A DNA stretch of 30,411 bases from JBBQAA01 sp038276395 (GTDB lineage: Bacteria > Actinomycetota > Thermoleophilia > Solirubrobacterales > Solirubrobacteraceae). The translations under genes were made by a program, and so were the position numbers. Positions 6,305-13,620 of the stretch are shown here, piece after piece. Each line of letters begins with the position of its first letter. Position 1 is the stretch's first letter. Where the stretch lies: positions 1 through 30,411 of the forward strand of contig JBBQAA010000011.1 in NCBI GenBank assembly GCA_038276395.1, in the 5' to 3' direction. A model generated the notes under the pieces. It was not told the origin of the DNA and did no database searches. It saw only the letters and a list, made by a program, of their open reading frames with translations.

Positions 6305-7276
6305 ATGGCCGACCCCGAGACCCCGCCGAAAGCGCCGCTCGCCGAGCGCCTCCTCGCCGGCGACAAGCGCGCCCTGGCGCGGGGGATCTCGCTCGTCGAG
6401 GACGACGACCCCGCCGGCTGGGAGCTCGTCTCCGCCGTCTATCCCGAGACCGGCAGGGCCGCGGTCGTCGGCTTCACCGGCGCGCCGGGGGCGGGGAAGT
6501 CGACGCTCCTCTCCGCGCTGACGAAGTCAGAGCGCGCGCGGGAGCGGCGCGTCGGCGTCCTCTCCATCGACCCCTCCTCGCCCTTCACCAAGGGTGCGCT
6601 CCTCGGCGACCGGATCCGGCTCTCCGAGCACTTCCTCGACCCGGGCGTCTTCATCCGCTCGATGGCCAACCGCGGCGCGCTCGGCGGCCTCTCGGAGGCC
6701 GCGCTCCAGGCCGCGCTCCTCATGGACGCCTCGGGCTGTGACTCCGTGTTCCTCGAGACGGTCGGCGTCGGGCAGGCCGAGGTCGACATCATCGACCACG
6801 CCGACACGGTCGTGCTCGTCCTGATGCCCGGCTCGGGCGACTCGATCCAGGCGCTGAAGGCCGGGGTCATGGAGATCCCCGACGTCATCGTCGTCAACAA
6901 GGCCGACCATCCGCTCACCGACACCATGGTGCGAGAGGTCCGCGGCGTGCTCTCGCTCGGCCCGAAGCCCCCGTGGCGGATCCCGATCGTCCGCACCGAG
7001 GCGGTGAGCGGCAAGGGGACCGAGGAGCTCGTCGAGCGCCTGGCCGAGCACCGCGCGCACCTGGAGGAGGAGGGGCTCCTGGCCGCGCGCCGGCGGCGGA
7101 ACCTGATGAACGAGGTCATCGCCATCGCCACGAACCGGATGCGCTCAGAGCTCGTGGAGTCCCTCCGCGAGGACCCGCGCGTGCAGGAGCTGCTCGACGA
7201 AGTCGTCGCCCGCACCACCGATCCCGCGAGCGCCGCGGCCGAGATCCTCGGGCGCCGGCTGGGGGACGGGGCCTAG
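6305..7276 (+). CDS. meaB: MeaB/ArgK-type G-protein chaperone of a B12-dependent acyl-CoA mutase
   Basis: 323 aa. Cytoplasmic G3E GTPase that gates cofactor loading and protects adenosylcobalamin-dependent acyl-CoA mutases. Seen: Walker A GAPGAGKST (residues 59-67), the VLSIDPSSPFTKGALLGDRI segment typical of MeaB, Walker B/switch ETVGVGQAEVDI, and the guanine-specificity motif NKAD. The C-terminal helical arm (EEEGLLAARRRRNLMNEV) matches the MeaB dimerisation region. The ATG at 6305 gives the usual length. Its mutase partners are encoded about 13 kb away at 19142-20812 and 22269-22679. Because that mutase looks like an isobutyryl-CoA mutase, this protein may act as the MeaI-type partner; that is inference. 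Its stop shares bases with the stop of the opposing murF remnant. Confidence 0.93.
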   Translation: MADPETPPKAPLAERLLAGDKRALARGISLVEDDDPAGWELVSAVYPETGRAAVVGFTGAPGAGKSTLLSALTKSERARERRVGVLSIDPSSPFTKGALLGDRIRLSEHFLDPGVFIRSMANRGALGGLSEAALQAALLMDASGCDSVFLETVGVGQAEVDIIDHADTVVLVLMPGSGDSIQALKAGVMEIPDVIVVNKADHPLTDTMVREVRGVLSLGPKPPWRIPIVRTEAVSGKGTEELVERLAEHRAHLEEEGLLAARRRRNLMNEVIAIATNRMRSELVESLREDPRVQELLDEVVARTTDPASAAAEILGRRLGDGA

Positions 7277-7620
7277 GCCGGTTCCGCGATGCGCTCGAGG
7301 GCGGCGATGCGCCGGCCCTTGACGAGCACGCGATCACCGGGACGGGCGAGGACGAGAATGGCCGCGCGGGAGATACATGGCCGCCTCGGGGCCTACGCAC
7401 ACAATCGCCATGTAGCCGAGCTCGGCCGCCAGTGCTGCGGTCTCGCGCTGGTAGGCGTCGATCTCGCAGCCCAGGTCCGGCAGCGCCCCGAGCACCGCGA
7501 TGCGGCGCCGGGCGGGAGCGCCGCGATGAGCTCGGCCTTGCTGGCGCCCGCGAGGTGCTGTACACCAACGACGCCGGCGCCGGCCGGCCGTTGGTGGACC
7601 GGGAGGTCGCCCGCGCCGCG
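7273..7620 (-). pseudogene. Decayed murF-like Mur ligase remnant
   Basis: The minus strand retains pieces of the C-terminal part of a MurF-type ligase in different frames. In order they are GVVGVQHLAGASKAELIAAL (central-domain end), RIAVLGALPDLGCEIDAYQ with ETAALAAELG and VCVGPEAAMYL (start of the C-terminal domain), and GDRVLVKGRRIAALERIAEP followed by TAG (7275-7273). Intact MurF has about 100 residues between the first two pieces and more between the last two, so internal deletions and at least two frameshifts have occurred. The N-terminal ATP-binding half is absent. MurF joins D-Ala-D-Ala to the muropeptide precursor; this copy cannot function, so an intact murF must lie elsewhere. Assignment rests on motif order only. 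Confidence 0.6.
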
Positions 7621-7648
7621 CTCGAGCGCCGCCCGGCCGCGCCTGCGC

Positions 7649-8782
7649 TCAGGCCCCGAGCGCCCGCGCGATGACCATCTGCTGGACCTCGTCGGTGCCC
7701 TCGCCGATCGTCAGGATCTTGGCGTCGCGGTAGAAGCGGCACACGGGGTACTCCTCGATGTAGCCGTAGCCGCCGTGGATCTGCACGGCCTCCTCGGCGC
7801 AGCGGACGGCCAGGCGGCCGGTCTTCAGCTTGGCCTGGGCCGCGGTCAGGGAGAAGTCTCGCCCGGCATCCTTCTCCCGCGCGGCCTTGTAGGTGAGCAG
7901 GCGGGCGGCCTCGATCTCCGTGGCCATGTCGGCGAGCTTTCCCTGGATGGCCTGGAACTTCGCGATCGGCCTGCCGAACGCGCGGCGCTCCTTGGCGTAG
8001 GCCAGCGCCTCGTCGAGCGCGCCCTGGGCGAGGCCGACGCCCATCGCCGCCACGCCGATCCGCCCGATGTCGAGGATGTGCAGGAACTGGTGAAAGCCCT
8101 TCCCCCGCTCGCCGAGGAGGTTCTGCTCGGGAACGCGGCAGTCGGTGAACGTCAGCGGCCGGGTGTCCGAGGCGTTCCAGCCCATCTTGCGGTAGGGCTC
8201 ACCCTGCTCGTAGCCGGGCGCGTCCTGGGGGACGATCAGGTTCGAGATCTCCTCCTCGCCCGTCCGCGCGGTGATGCAGACGACCCCGGAGATGTCCGTG
8301 CCCGCGTTGGTGATGAACTGCTTGGCGCCGTCGATGACCCACTCGCCGTCCTTGAGCCGGGCGCGGGTCCGGGTGTTCCCGGCGTCCGACCCCGCCTCGG
8401 GCTCGGTCAGCCCGAAGGCGCCGAGGATCTCCCCCGAGCAGAGCTTCGGCAGCCACTCGGCCTTCTGCTCCGCGGTGCCGAACACGTGGATCGGCTGGGT
8501 GCCGAGAGAGGTGTGCGCGCACAGCGTGATCGCCACCGAGGAGTCGACCCGGGTCAGCTCCTCGACGGCGAGCGCGTAGGCCAGCGTGTCGGCGCCCGCG
8601 CCGCCGTGCTCCTCGGGGAAGGGGATCCCCATGAGGCCGAGCTCCCCGAGCTCGCGCACGATCTCGTAGGGAAAGCTCTTGGTGCGGTCAAGCTCCCCGG
8701 CCACGGGCGCCACCCGCTCCTGCGCGAACTCGCGGACGGTCGAGCGGATGAGCCGGTGGTCGTCGGAGAGGTCGAAGTCCAT
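7649..8782 (-). CDS. Acyl-CoA dehydrogenase
   Basis: 377 aa, full length for the short/branched-chain acyl-CoA dehydrogenase class. It oxidises an acyl-CoA to the trans-2-enoyl-CoA with FAD and passes electrons to ETF. Seen: N-terminal helical domain (DFDLSDDHRLIRSTVREFAQ), the AFGLTEPEAGSDAGN flavin/substrate loop, the KQFITNAG beta-domain motif, RRAFGRPI, and QIHGGYGYIEEYPV in the C-terminal helical domain. The catalytic base is Glu361 in GEGTDEVQQMVIAR, the position used by SCAD-type enzymes. Chain-length preference cannot be read. It is the last plus-strand-facing member of no operon: upstream is only 12 bp to a divergent SCP2-like gene. A CACAAT -10-like hexamer sits 9 nt before the ATG. 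Confidence 0.95.
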   Translation of the reverse strand: MDFDLSDDHRLIRSTVREFAQERVAPVAGELDRTKSFPYEIVRELGELGLMGIPFPEEHGGAGADTLAYALAVEELTRVDSSVAITLCAHTSLGTQPIHVFGTAEQKAEWLPKLCSGEILGAFGLTEPEAGSDAGNTRTRARLKDGEWVIDGAKQFITNAGTDISGVVCITARTGEEEISNLIVPQDAPGYEQGEPYRKMGWNASDTRPLTFTDCRVPEQNLLGERGKGFHQFLHILDIGRIGVAAMGVGLAQGALDEALAYAKERRAFGRPIAKFQAIQGKLADMATEIEAARLLTYKAAREKDAGRDFSLTAAQAKLKTGRLAVRCAEEAVQIHGGYGYIEEYPVCRFYRDAKILTIGEGTDEVQQMVIARALGA

Positions 8783-8794
8783 AACGTCGGGATT

Positions 8795-9196
8795 GTGCCG
8801 CCCGGCCCTCTCGTCGTCCTCGGTCCGCTGAAGCCCGGCGGGATCGCGCCGAGCCTCTTCGTGCTCGTCGAGCGCGGCGCCGCGCGCAGCCCGCGCATGG
8901 CGGCGGCCACGCGCGGCGAGGTCGTGCTCGCCTTCGACGAGGGCTATCCACCCGTCTCGATCCGCTTCGGGGAGCGGGAGATCGAGGTGGGGGAGCAGCC
9001 CTCGGAGACGCCCGACGCCACCGTCTCGGGATCGCTGGCCGCGCTCTCGGCGCTCCTCGTCACGCCGCTGTTCGGCGGGGTCCCGCGCTCGCGCGCCGGG
9101 CTCGGCGCGCTGGCCCGCCGCGAGATCCGCGTGAGCGGCCGGCGCGGCCTCGCACGGCGGCTGATCGCGCTGATCGCGCTTGACCCGCGGCGGTGA
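8795..9196 (+). CDS. SCP2-like small protein
   Basis: 133 aa from a GTG at 8795. The segment GEVVLAFDEGYPPVSIRFG followed by EREIEVGE, ATVSGSLAALSALL, TPLFGGVP and REIRVSGRRGLARRLIAL resembles the compact sterol-carrier-protein-2 fold. There, a beta-sheet of this kind leads into hydrophobic helices that bind lipid or acyl-CoA. The N-terminus PGPLVVLGPLKPGGIAPSLF is hydrophobic. Divergent placement next to an acyl-CoA dehydrogenase, only 12 bp apart, supports a lipid-linked role. The start is uncertain: an ATG at 8898 would give about 99 aa and lose the PLVVLGPLKP region. Codon positions suggest the plus strand is the coding strand. Function is inferred from weak similarity. Confidence 0.6.
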   Translation: MPPGPLVVLGPLKPGGIAPSLFVLVERGAARSPRMAAATRGEVVLAFDEGYPPVSIRFGEREIEVGEQPSETPDATVSGSLAALSALLVTPLFGGVPRSRAGLGALARREIRVSGRRGLARRLIALIALDPRR

Positions 9197-9204
9197 GCGG
9201 CGGC

Positions 9205-10638
9205 TCAGCCCGCTTCCGCGGTCCGCTCGGCCAGCGCCACGAGCGTGCGCAGGCCGAAGCCCGAGCCGCCCGTCTTCGCGTAGGGCAGCCCGGCGTCGTC
9301 GGCCACGCCGGCGATGTCGAGATGCGCCCAGGGCACGTCCCCGGCGAACCGGGAGATGAAGGCGGCGGCGGTCGCGGGCTGGGCCTTCGTGCGCGCGGCG
9401 GCGGAGTTCCGCAGGTCGGCGTAGCGGCCCTCCATCGCCTTGGCGTAGCGGGGGTGCAGGGGAAGGCGCCAGACGAGCTCCCCGGCCGCCTCGGCCGCGC
9501 CGGCGACCTCGGCCGCCCAGTCCTCGTCGGAAGAGAAAAGTCCGGCGTAGACGTCCCCGAGCGCGGTGACCACCCCGCCGGTCAGCGTCGCCACGTCGAG
9601 CAGCCGCTCGGCGCCCTCGCTGCGCGCCCAGCTCAGGCAGTCGGCGAGCACGAGCCGGCCCTCGGCGTCCGGGTTGTCGACCTCGACGGTCAGGCCCTCA
9701 CGGGTGCGGACGATGTCCCCGGGCTTGACCGCGCGCCCGTTGATCAGGTTCTCCGTCGCCCCCACGACCCCGATGACGCGCACGGGGAGCTCCAGCTCGG
9801 CGATCGCGGCGAGGGTCTCGAGCACGGCGGCGCCGCCCGACATGTCGAACTTCATCGCCTCCATTCCGGCCTTGGGCTTCAGCGCGTAGCCGCCCGAGTC
9901 GAAGGTCACGGCCTTGCCGACGAGCGCGAGCAGCGGGCCGCGGGCGCCGCTCGGCTCGTGGCGGATCGTGATGAGCCGGGGCTCGGTCAGCGAGCCCTGG
10001 GCCACGCAGGCGAAGGCGCCCATGCCCTCGGCGATGATCTCGGCGCGGCCGAGCGCGGCGACCTCGACGCCCGGGATCTCCCGCGCCCGGGCCTCGAGCG
10101 CCTCCGGGGTCATGTCGTTGGCCGGGGCGTTCTGCAGGTCGCGCACGCGGTTCTGGGCCCGGGCGAGGACCTCGGCGCGCGCAACCGGCGCGGCGACGTC
10201 GTCGTGGGCGGAGACGGTCAGCCGCTCGAGCGCCCGGTCCTCGGCGTCCGCCTTGTAGCGGCGGAAGCGGTAGCCGCCGAGGAGCGTGCCGTGCACGAGC
10301 CCGGCCACGGCCGCGGGTGAGGAGTGGTGGGGAGCCTCCCAACACAGGTGCCGCGCGCCGAGCTCGCGCGCGCGCTCCTGCACGGCGGCCGCGACCTCCC
10401 GCGCCGCCTCGCCGTCCCAGTCCTCCCGGGCGCCGAGGCCGGTGAGTATCCAGCGCCTCCCGGCGGCGTGGCCGACCGCGAGGGACCCCCGCGCCGCGCG
10501 CGCCTCCCCGGAGTCCACGAGCGCGCCGAGAGCGCGCTCCTCGGTGTCGTGGGCGACGCCCTTGCCCGTGTAGAGCCCGACCGCGACGGTGTCGGCGTCG
10601 GTCGTGGCGGGCGCGTCGGTGGTGGCGCGGACGTCCAT
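9205..10638 (-). CDS. pepA: Leucyl aminopeptidase (M17 cytosol aminopeptidase)
   Basis: 477 aa. Di-metal aminopeptidase that removes N-terminal residues from peptides in the cytoplasm, usually as a hexamer. The N-terminal macro-like domain spans roughly residues 1-150. The catalytic domain has LVGKAVTFDSGG (K242, D247), KFDMSGGAAVLE (D265) and the M17 signature, here NPDAEGRLVLAD (D324, E326, R328). LLDVATLTGG and the C-terminal WAHLDIAGVA also fit the family. One oddity: the usual NTDAEGR has Pro323 in place of Thr, next to metal ligand D324. A perfect inverted repeat fills the 37-bp gap to the upstream TSUP gene, and a TAGCCT -10-like box lies 8 nt before the ATG. Confidence 0.95.
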   Translation of the reverse strand: MDVRATTDAPATTDADTVAVGLYTGKGVAHDTEERALGALVDSGEARAARGSLAVGHAAGRRWILTGLGAREDWDGEAAREVAAAVQERARELGARHLCWEAPHHSSPAAVAGLVHGTLLGGYRFRRYKADAEDRALERLTVSAHDDVAAPVARAEVLARAQNRVRDLQNAPANDMTPEALEARAREIPGVEVAALGRAEIIAEGMGAFACVAQGSLTEPRLITIRHEPSGARGPLLALVGKAVTFDSGGYALKPKAGMEAMKFDMSGGAAVLETLAAIAELELPVRVIGVVGATENLINGRAVKPGDIVRTREGLTVEVDNPDAEGRLVLADCLSWARSEGAERLLDVATLTGGVVTALGDVYAGLFSSDEDWAAEVAGAAEAAGELVWRLPLHPRYAKAMEGRYADLRNSAAARTKAQPATAAAFISRFAGDVPWAHLDIAGVADDAGLPYAKTGGSGFGLRTLVALAERTAEAG

Positions 10639-10666
10639 CGCGAGGCAGGCTAGGGGGCGCCTCGCG
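10639..10666 (-). promoter_or_regulatory. Inverted repeat immediately upstream of pepA
   Basis: Perfect 8-bp repeat CGCGAGGC / GCCTCGCG with a 12-nt loop, ending at the base before the pepA ATG and starting 9 nt after the TSUP stop. The loop contains the minus-strand TAGCCT -10-like hexamer. It could be a TSUP terminator, a pepA operator or a translational hairpin; position alone does not decide. Confidence 0.45.
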
Positions 10667-10675
10667 GCCGAAAGG

Positions 10676-11572
10676 TCAGGAGCCCGAGCCCTCGAGCGCC
10701 GGCTCCGGCCGCCGTCCCGGCCGCCAGGAGGAGACGAGCAGCACGACGATGAGCACCGGCACGGCGGCGATGGCCGCGGCGGGGATCGGCGCGCCCGCCT
10801 TGGAGAGCAGCCCGAGCCCGGCCCCGAGGAGCACGACCCCGAGCACGACGCGCAGCGACCGCACCGGCACGCGGACCGAGAGCGCCGAGCCGATCCACAC
10901 GCCCGGCACCGAGCCGAGGAGGATGGTGCCCGCCAGCGCGTAGTCGACGTTCCCGGCGAAGATGTGCGCGATCGCCGCCGCCCACAGGAGGATCGCGGCG
11001 TGGAAGACGTCCGTGCCCACGACCCGGCGGGGCGCGAGGCGGAAGCCGAGGATGAGCCCGACGGCGATGAGCGAGCCGCTGCCCGCGCTCGTCACGCCGA
11101 GCACGAAGCCGACCGACGCGCCGAGCAGGCCGGCCATGACCTTGTTGCGCCGCGTGGGCAGCGCCGAGTCGAGCTCGCCCGAGGTGTCGGTGAGGATGAG
11201 GGTCTTGAACAGCATCGCGATGCCGCAGAGCAGCAGCGCGGCGGCCACGGCGATGAGGATCCCGTCGTCGAACTTCGGCCCCGTCGACTTCTCCAGCAGG
11301 TGTAGGACGTAGACGCCCGCGAGGGCGGAGGGCACCGAGCCGCAGGCCATCCACTTCGACACGCCGAAGTCGACGGTGCGGTACCTGACGTGGCGCCAGC
11401 CGCCGACGGTCTTCGTCACCGCGCCGTAGGCGAGGTCGGTGCCGATCGCGGTCACGGGCTTGACGCCGAAGACGAGGATGAGCAGCGGGGTCATGAGGGA
11501 GCCGCCGCCCATGCCGGTCAGGCCGACGAGGACACCGACGCCGAGGCCGAAGACGATGATGAGGGGATCCAT
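10676..11572 (-). CDS. TauE/SafE (TSUP) family membrane permease
   Basis: 298 aa integral membrane protein with two homologous halves and about eight hydrophobic segments. The first half starts MDPLIIVFGLGVGVLVGLTG with MGGGSLMTPLLILVFG, the glycine-rich loop that marks the TSUP family, then GTDLAYGAVTKTVGG. The second half repeats the theme with GASVGFVLGVTSAGSGSLIA and VVGTDVFHAAILL. TSUP proteins move sulfite, sulfonates, thiosulfate or related organic anions, usually outward. The particular substrate is unknown and no sulfur-metabolism gene is adjacent. The ATG at 11572 is chosen because it starts the first helix; the open frame upstream overlaps the thiolase on the other strand. It precedes pepA by 37 bp. 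Confidence 0.9.
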   Translation of the reverse strand: MDPLIIVFGLGVGVLVGLTGMGGGSLMTPLLILVFGVKPVTAIGTDLAYGAVTKTVGGWRHVRYRTVDFGVSKWMACGSVPSALAGVYVLHLLEKSTGPKFDDGILIAVAAALLLCGIAMLFKTLILTDTSGELDSALPTRRNKVMAGLLGASVGFVLGVTSAGSGSLIAVGLILGFRLAPRRVVGTDVFHAAILLWAAAIAHIFAGNVDYALAGTILLGSVPGVWIGSALSVRVPVRSLRVVLGVVLLGAGLGLLSKAGAPIPAAAIAAVPVLIVVLLVSSWRPGRRPEPALEGSGS

Positions 11573-11580
11573 GGGTCGCG

Positions 11581-11586
11581 AGAATA
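11581..11586 (-). promoter_or_regulatory. -10-like TATTCT box for the TSUP gene
   Basis: Minus-strand TATTCT ends 8 nt before the ATG at 11572, inside an AT-rich island (about 11581-11614) that stands out from the GC-rich surroundings in the TSUP/thiolase divergent region. Confidence 0.45.
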
Positions 11587-11671
11587 CAAAACAAACTCGG
11601 TAAGGAATTAGATGAACGGGCGCCCGCGGCGCTCGCTCCCTCGGAGACCCCAGGCTCACCGCGGCCCGTCC

Positions 11672-11677
11672 TAGGAT
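11672..11677 (+). promoter_or_regulatory. -10-like TAGGAT box for the thiolase
   Basis: TAGGAT ends 6 nt before the thiolase ATG, implying a leaderless message. The context TAGGATGGTCCCATG closely resembles the CAGGATGGTGTCCATG in front of the cupredoxin at 20875. Confidence 0.5.
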
Positions 11678-11683
11678 GGTCCC

Positions 11684-12865
11684 ATGCCCAAGACCGTGAT
11701 CCTCTCGGCCGCGCGCACCCCCATCGGGAAGCTCGGCGGCGCGCTGTCCTCCGTCGACGCCACCGAGCTCGGCGGCACCGCGATCCAGGCCGCGCTCGAG
11801 CGCGCCGAGGTCGCCCCGGAGGAGGTCCAGCACGTCGTCATGGGCCAGGTGATCCAGGCCGGGCAGGGCCAGATCCCGTCCCGCCAGGCCCAGATCAAGG
11901 CCGGCATCCCCAAGGAGGTCTCCTCCGAGACGGTCAACAAGGTGTGCGCCTCGGGCATCCGCGCCGCCGGGATCCTCGACGCGGCCATCCGCGCCGGGGA
12001 CCTCGAGGTCGCGGTCGCCGGTGGGATGGAGTCGATGTCCAACGCTCCCTACCTGCTCAAGGGTGCCCGCTTCGGCTTCCGCATGGGCGACGGCAAGGCC
12101 ATCGACTCGATGCTGAGCGACGGCCTGACGAATCCCTTCTCCGGCAAGCACATGGCCCACGAGGCCTCCGAGGTCGCCGCCGAGCTCGAGATGACCCGGG
12201 CCGACATGGACAAGTGGTCCGTGCGCTCCCACGAGCTGGCGGTCAAGGCCACCGACGAGGGCCGGCTCCCGGACGAGATCGTCCCCGTCACGGTCAAGGG
12301 GAAGAAGGGCGACACGGTCGTCGAGATCGACGAGGCCCCGCGCCGGGACACCTCGCTCGAGTCGCTGGCAAAGCTCCCACCCATCTTCATGAAGGACGGC
12401 TCGCACACCGCGGGCAACGCCCCGGGCGTCAACGACGGCGCGGGGGCACTCGTGCTCGCCTCCGACGAGTGGGCCGAGCAGCACGGCAAGACGCCGCTGG
12501 CCACGATCCTGGCCCAGGCCCAGGTCGCCGACGACTTCGCCTATCTGGCCCGGACGCCGGCCGCGGCGGCGAAGGTCGCGCTCGAGAAGGCCGGGCTCAC
12601 GGCCGGCGACATCGACCTGTGGGAGATCAACGAGGCCTTCGCCTCCGTCACCCTCAACTCGATCCGGGTCCTCGGCATCGATGAGGACAAGGTCAACGTC
12701 AACGGCGGCGCCGTCGCCCTCGGGCATCCGATCGGCGCCTCGGGCGCTCGGATCCTCGGCTCGCTCGCGCTGGAGCTCCGGCGCCGCGGTGGCGGCCTCG
12801 GCTGCGCGGCGATCTGCTCGGGCGGCGGGCAGGGCGACGCCGTCATCATCGAGGTCGCGGCCTGA
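11684..12865 (+). CDS. Acetyl-CoA acetyltransferase (thiolase)
   Basis: 393 aa, standard thiolase length. It carries out the reversible Claisen condensation or thiolysis of 3-ketoacyl-CoA. The acyl-accepting nucleophile is Cys88 in NKVCASG. The second catalytic set is NEAFA, His348 in ALGHPIGASG and Cys378 in CSGGGQGDA, matching the C89/H348/C378 arrangement of biosynthetic-type thiolases almost exactly. The SMSNAPYLL and GMESMS motifs also fit the acetoacetyl-CoA thiolase branch. It heads a plus-strand operon with a HAD phosphatase and an acyl-CoA dehydrogenase joined by start/stop overlaps. Whether it works in beta-oxidation or acetoacetyl-CoA synthesis cannot be settled; the dehydrogenase neighbour favours degradation. 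Confidence 0.95.
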   Translation: MPKTVILSAARTPIGKLGGALSSVDATELGGTAIQAALERAEVAPEEVQHVVMGQVIQAGQGQIPSRQAQIKAGIPKEVSSETVNKVCASGIRAAGILDAAIRAGDLEVAVAGGMESMSNAPYLLKGARFGFRMGDGKAIDSMLSDGLTNPFSGKHMAHEASEVAAELEMTRADMDKWSVRSHELAVKATDEGRLPDEIVPVTVKGKKGDTVVEIDEAPRRDTSLESLAKLPPIFMKDGSHTAGNAPGVNDGAGALVLASDEWAEQHGKTPLATILAQAQVADDFAYLARTPAAAAKVALEKAGLTAGDIDLWEINEAFASVTLNSIRVLGIDEDKVNVNGGAVALGHPIGASGARILGSLALELRRRGGGLGCAAICSGGGQGDAVIIEVAA

Positions 12866-13620
12866 CCGGCGCACCCGGCACCGCCGCCTTCTTCGACCTC
12901 GACCGGACCCTGATCTCGGGGTCCTCGGTCTACCACTTCGGCCGCGCCGCCCACGCCGCGGGGCTGCTGAGCCGCCGTCGGCTCGCCGCCGACGCGCTGG
13001 CCAACCTCCGCTTCCGCCTGCGGGGCTCGACCGACGCCGCCGCCGACGAGCTGCGCGCGCGGATCTCCGAGGCCGTCGCGGGCGTGCCGGTCGTGCAGCT
13101 CCGCCGCCTCGCGCCCGCGGTCCTCGCCGGGGTCCTGCCCCGGATCTATCCGGAGATCCTCGCCGAGGCCCACGCCCACCAGGACGAAGGGCGGCGCGTG
13201 TACATCGTCACCGCCGCCTCGCAGGAGATCGCCGAGATCCTCGCCCACGTGCTCGACCTCGACGGCGGCATCGGCTACCGCTCGGAGATCGTCGATGGCG
13301 TCTACACCGGGCGCCCCGACGGACCTTTCACCTACCGCGAGGGGAAGGCCGTGGCCATCCGCGAGCTGGCCGCCGGCGAGGGGTTCGACCTCGCGGGCTC
13401 CTACGCCTACTCCGACTCCGAGTCCGACCTGCCCATGCTCCGCGCCGTCGGCCACGCCGTGGTCGTCAACCCGGACGCCGAGCTCGCCCGCGCGGCGCGG
13501 GAGGAGGGCTGGCGGATCCTTCGCCTCGACCGGATCCACCGCCGGCTGCGGATCGCCGCCGGCCTCGTGCTCAGCGCCGGCGCGGCGGGCGCGGGCGCGG
13601 CGCTGGCGGCGCGGCGGTGA
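12862..13620 (+). CDS. HAD-IB family phosphatase (CTG start)
   Basis: 252 aa if started at CTG 12862. The catalytic DxDxT motif lies at residues 12-16 in AAFFDLDRTLISG; motif II is VYIVTAAS, motif III is the Lys in REGKAVAI, and motif IV is YSDSESDLPML. This is the SerB-like HAD-IB class, in which a phospho-aspartate intermediate is formed. The first ATG/GTG in frame (13084) would remove DxDxT, so the true start must be upstream. The only sensible candidate is a CTG whose last two bases overlap the thiolase stop (CTGA), matching the GTGA couplings seen elsewhere. The C-terminus has a hydrophobic segment (IAAGLVLSAGAAGAGAALAA) that may anchor it in the membrane. The substrate is unknown. Confidence 0.85.
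   Translation: MTGAPGTAAFFDLDRTLISGSSVYHFGRAAHAAGLLSRRRLAADALANLRFRLRGSTDAAADELRARISEAVAGVPVVQLRRLAPAVLAGVLPRIYPEILAEAHAHQDEGRRVYIVTAASQEIAEILAHVLDLDGGIGYRSEIVDGVYTGRPDGPFTYREGKAVAIRELAAGEGFDLAGSYAYSDSESDLPMLRAVGHAVVVNPDAELARAAREEGWRILRLDRIHRRLRIAAGLVLSAGAAGAGAALAARR

Noticed and set aside
3421..6741. 1106-codon plus-strand open frame
   Set aside because: It spans antisense of the methyltransferase and acyltransferase and out-of-phase reading of the GT4 and meaB genes. The composition is Arg/Ala/Gly-rich with no domain.
7289..8794. N-terminal 500 codons of the long frame leading into the SCP2-like gene
   Set aside because: Antisense of the acyl-CoA dehydrogenase and the murF remnant; only the part after 8795 has a fold-like pattern.
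10676..12874. 732-codon minus-strand frame extending the TSUP gene upstream
   Set aside because: The part above 11572 is antisense to the thiolase; the TSUP membrane domain starts at the ATG at 11572.
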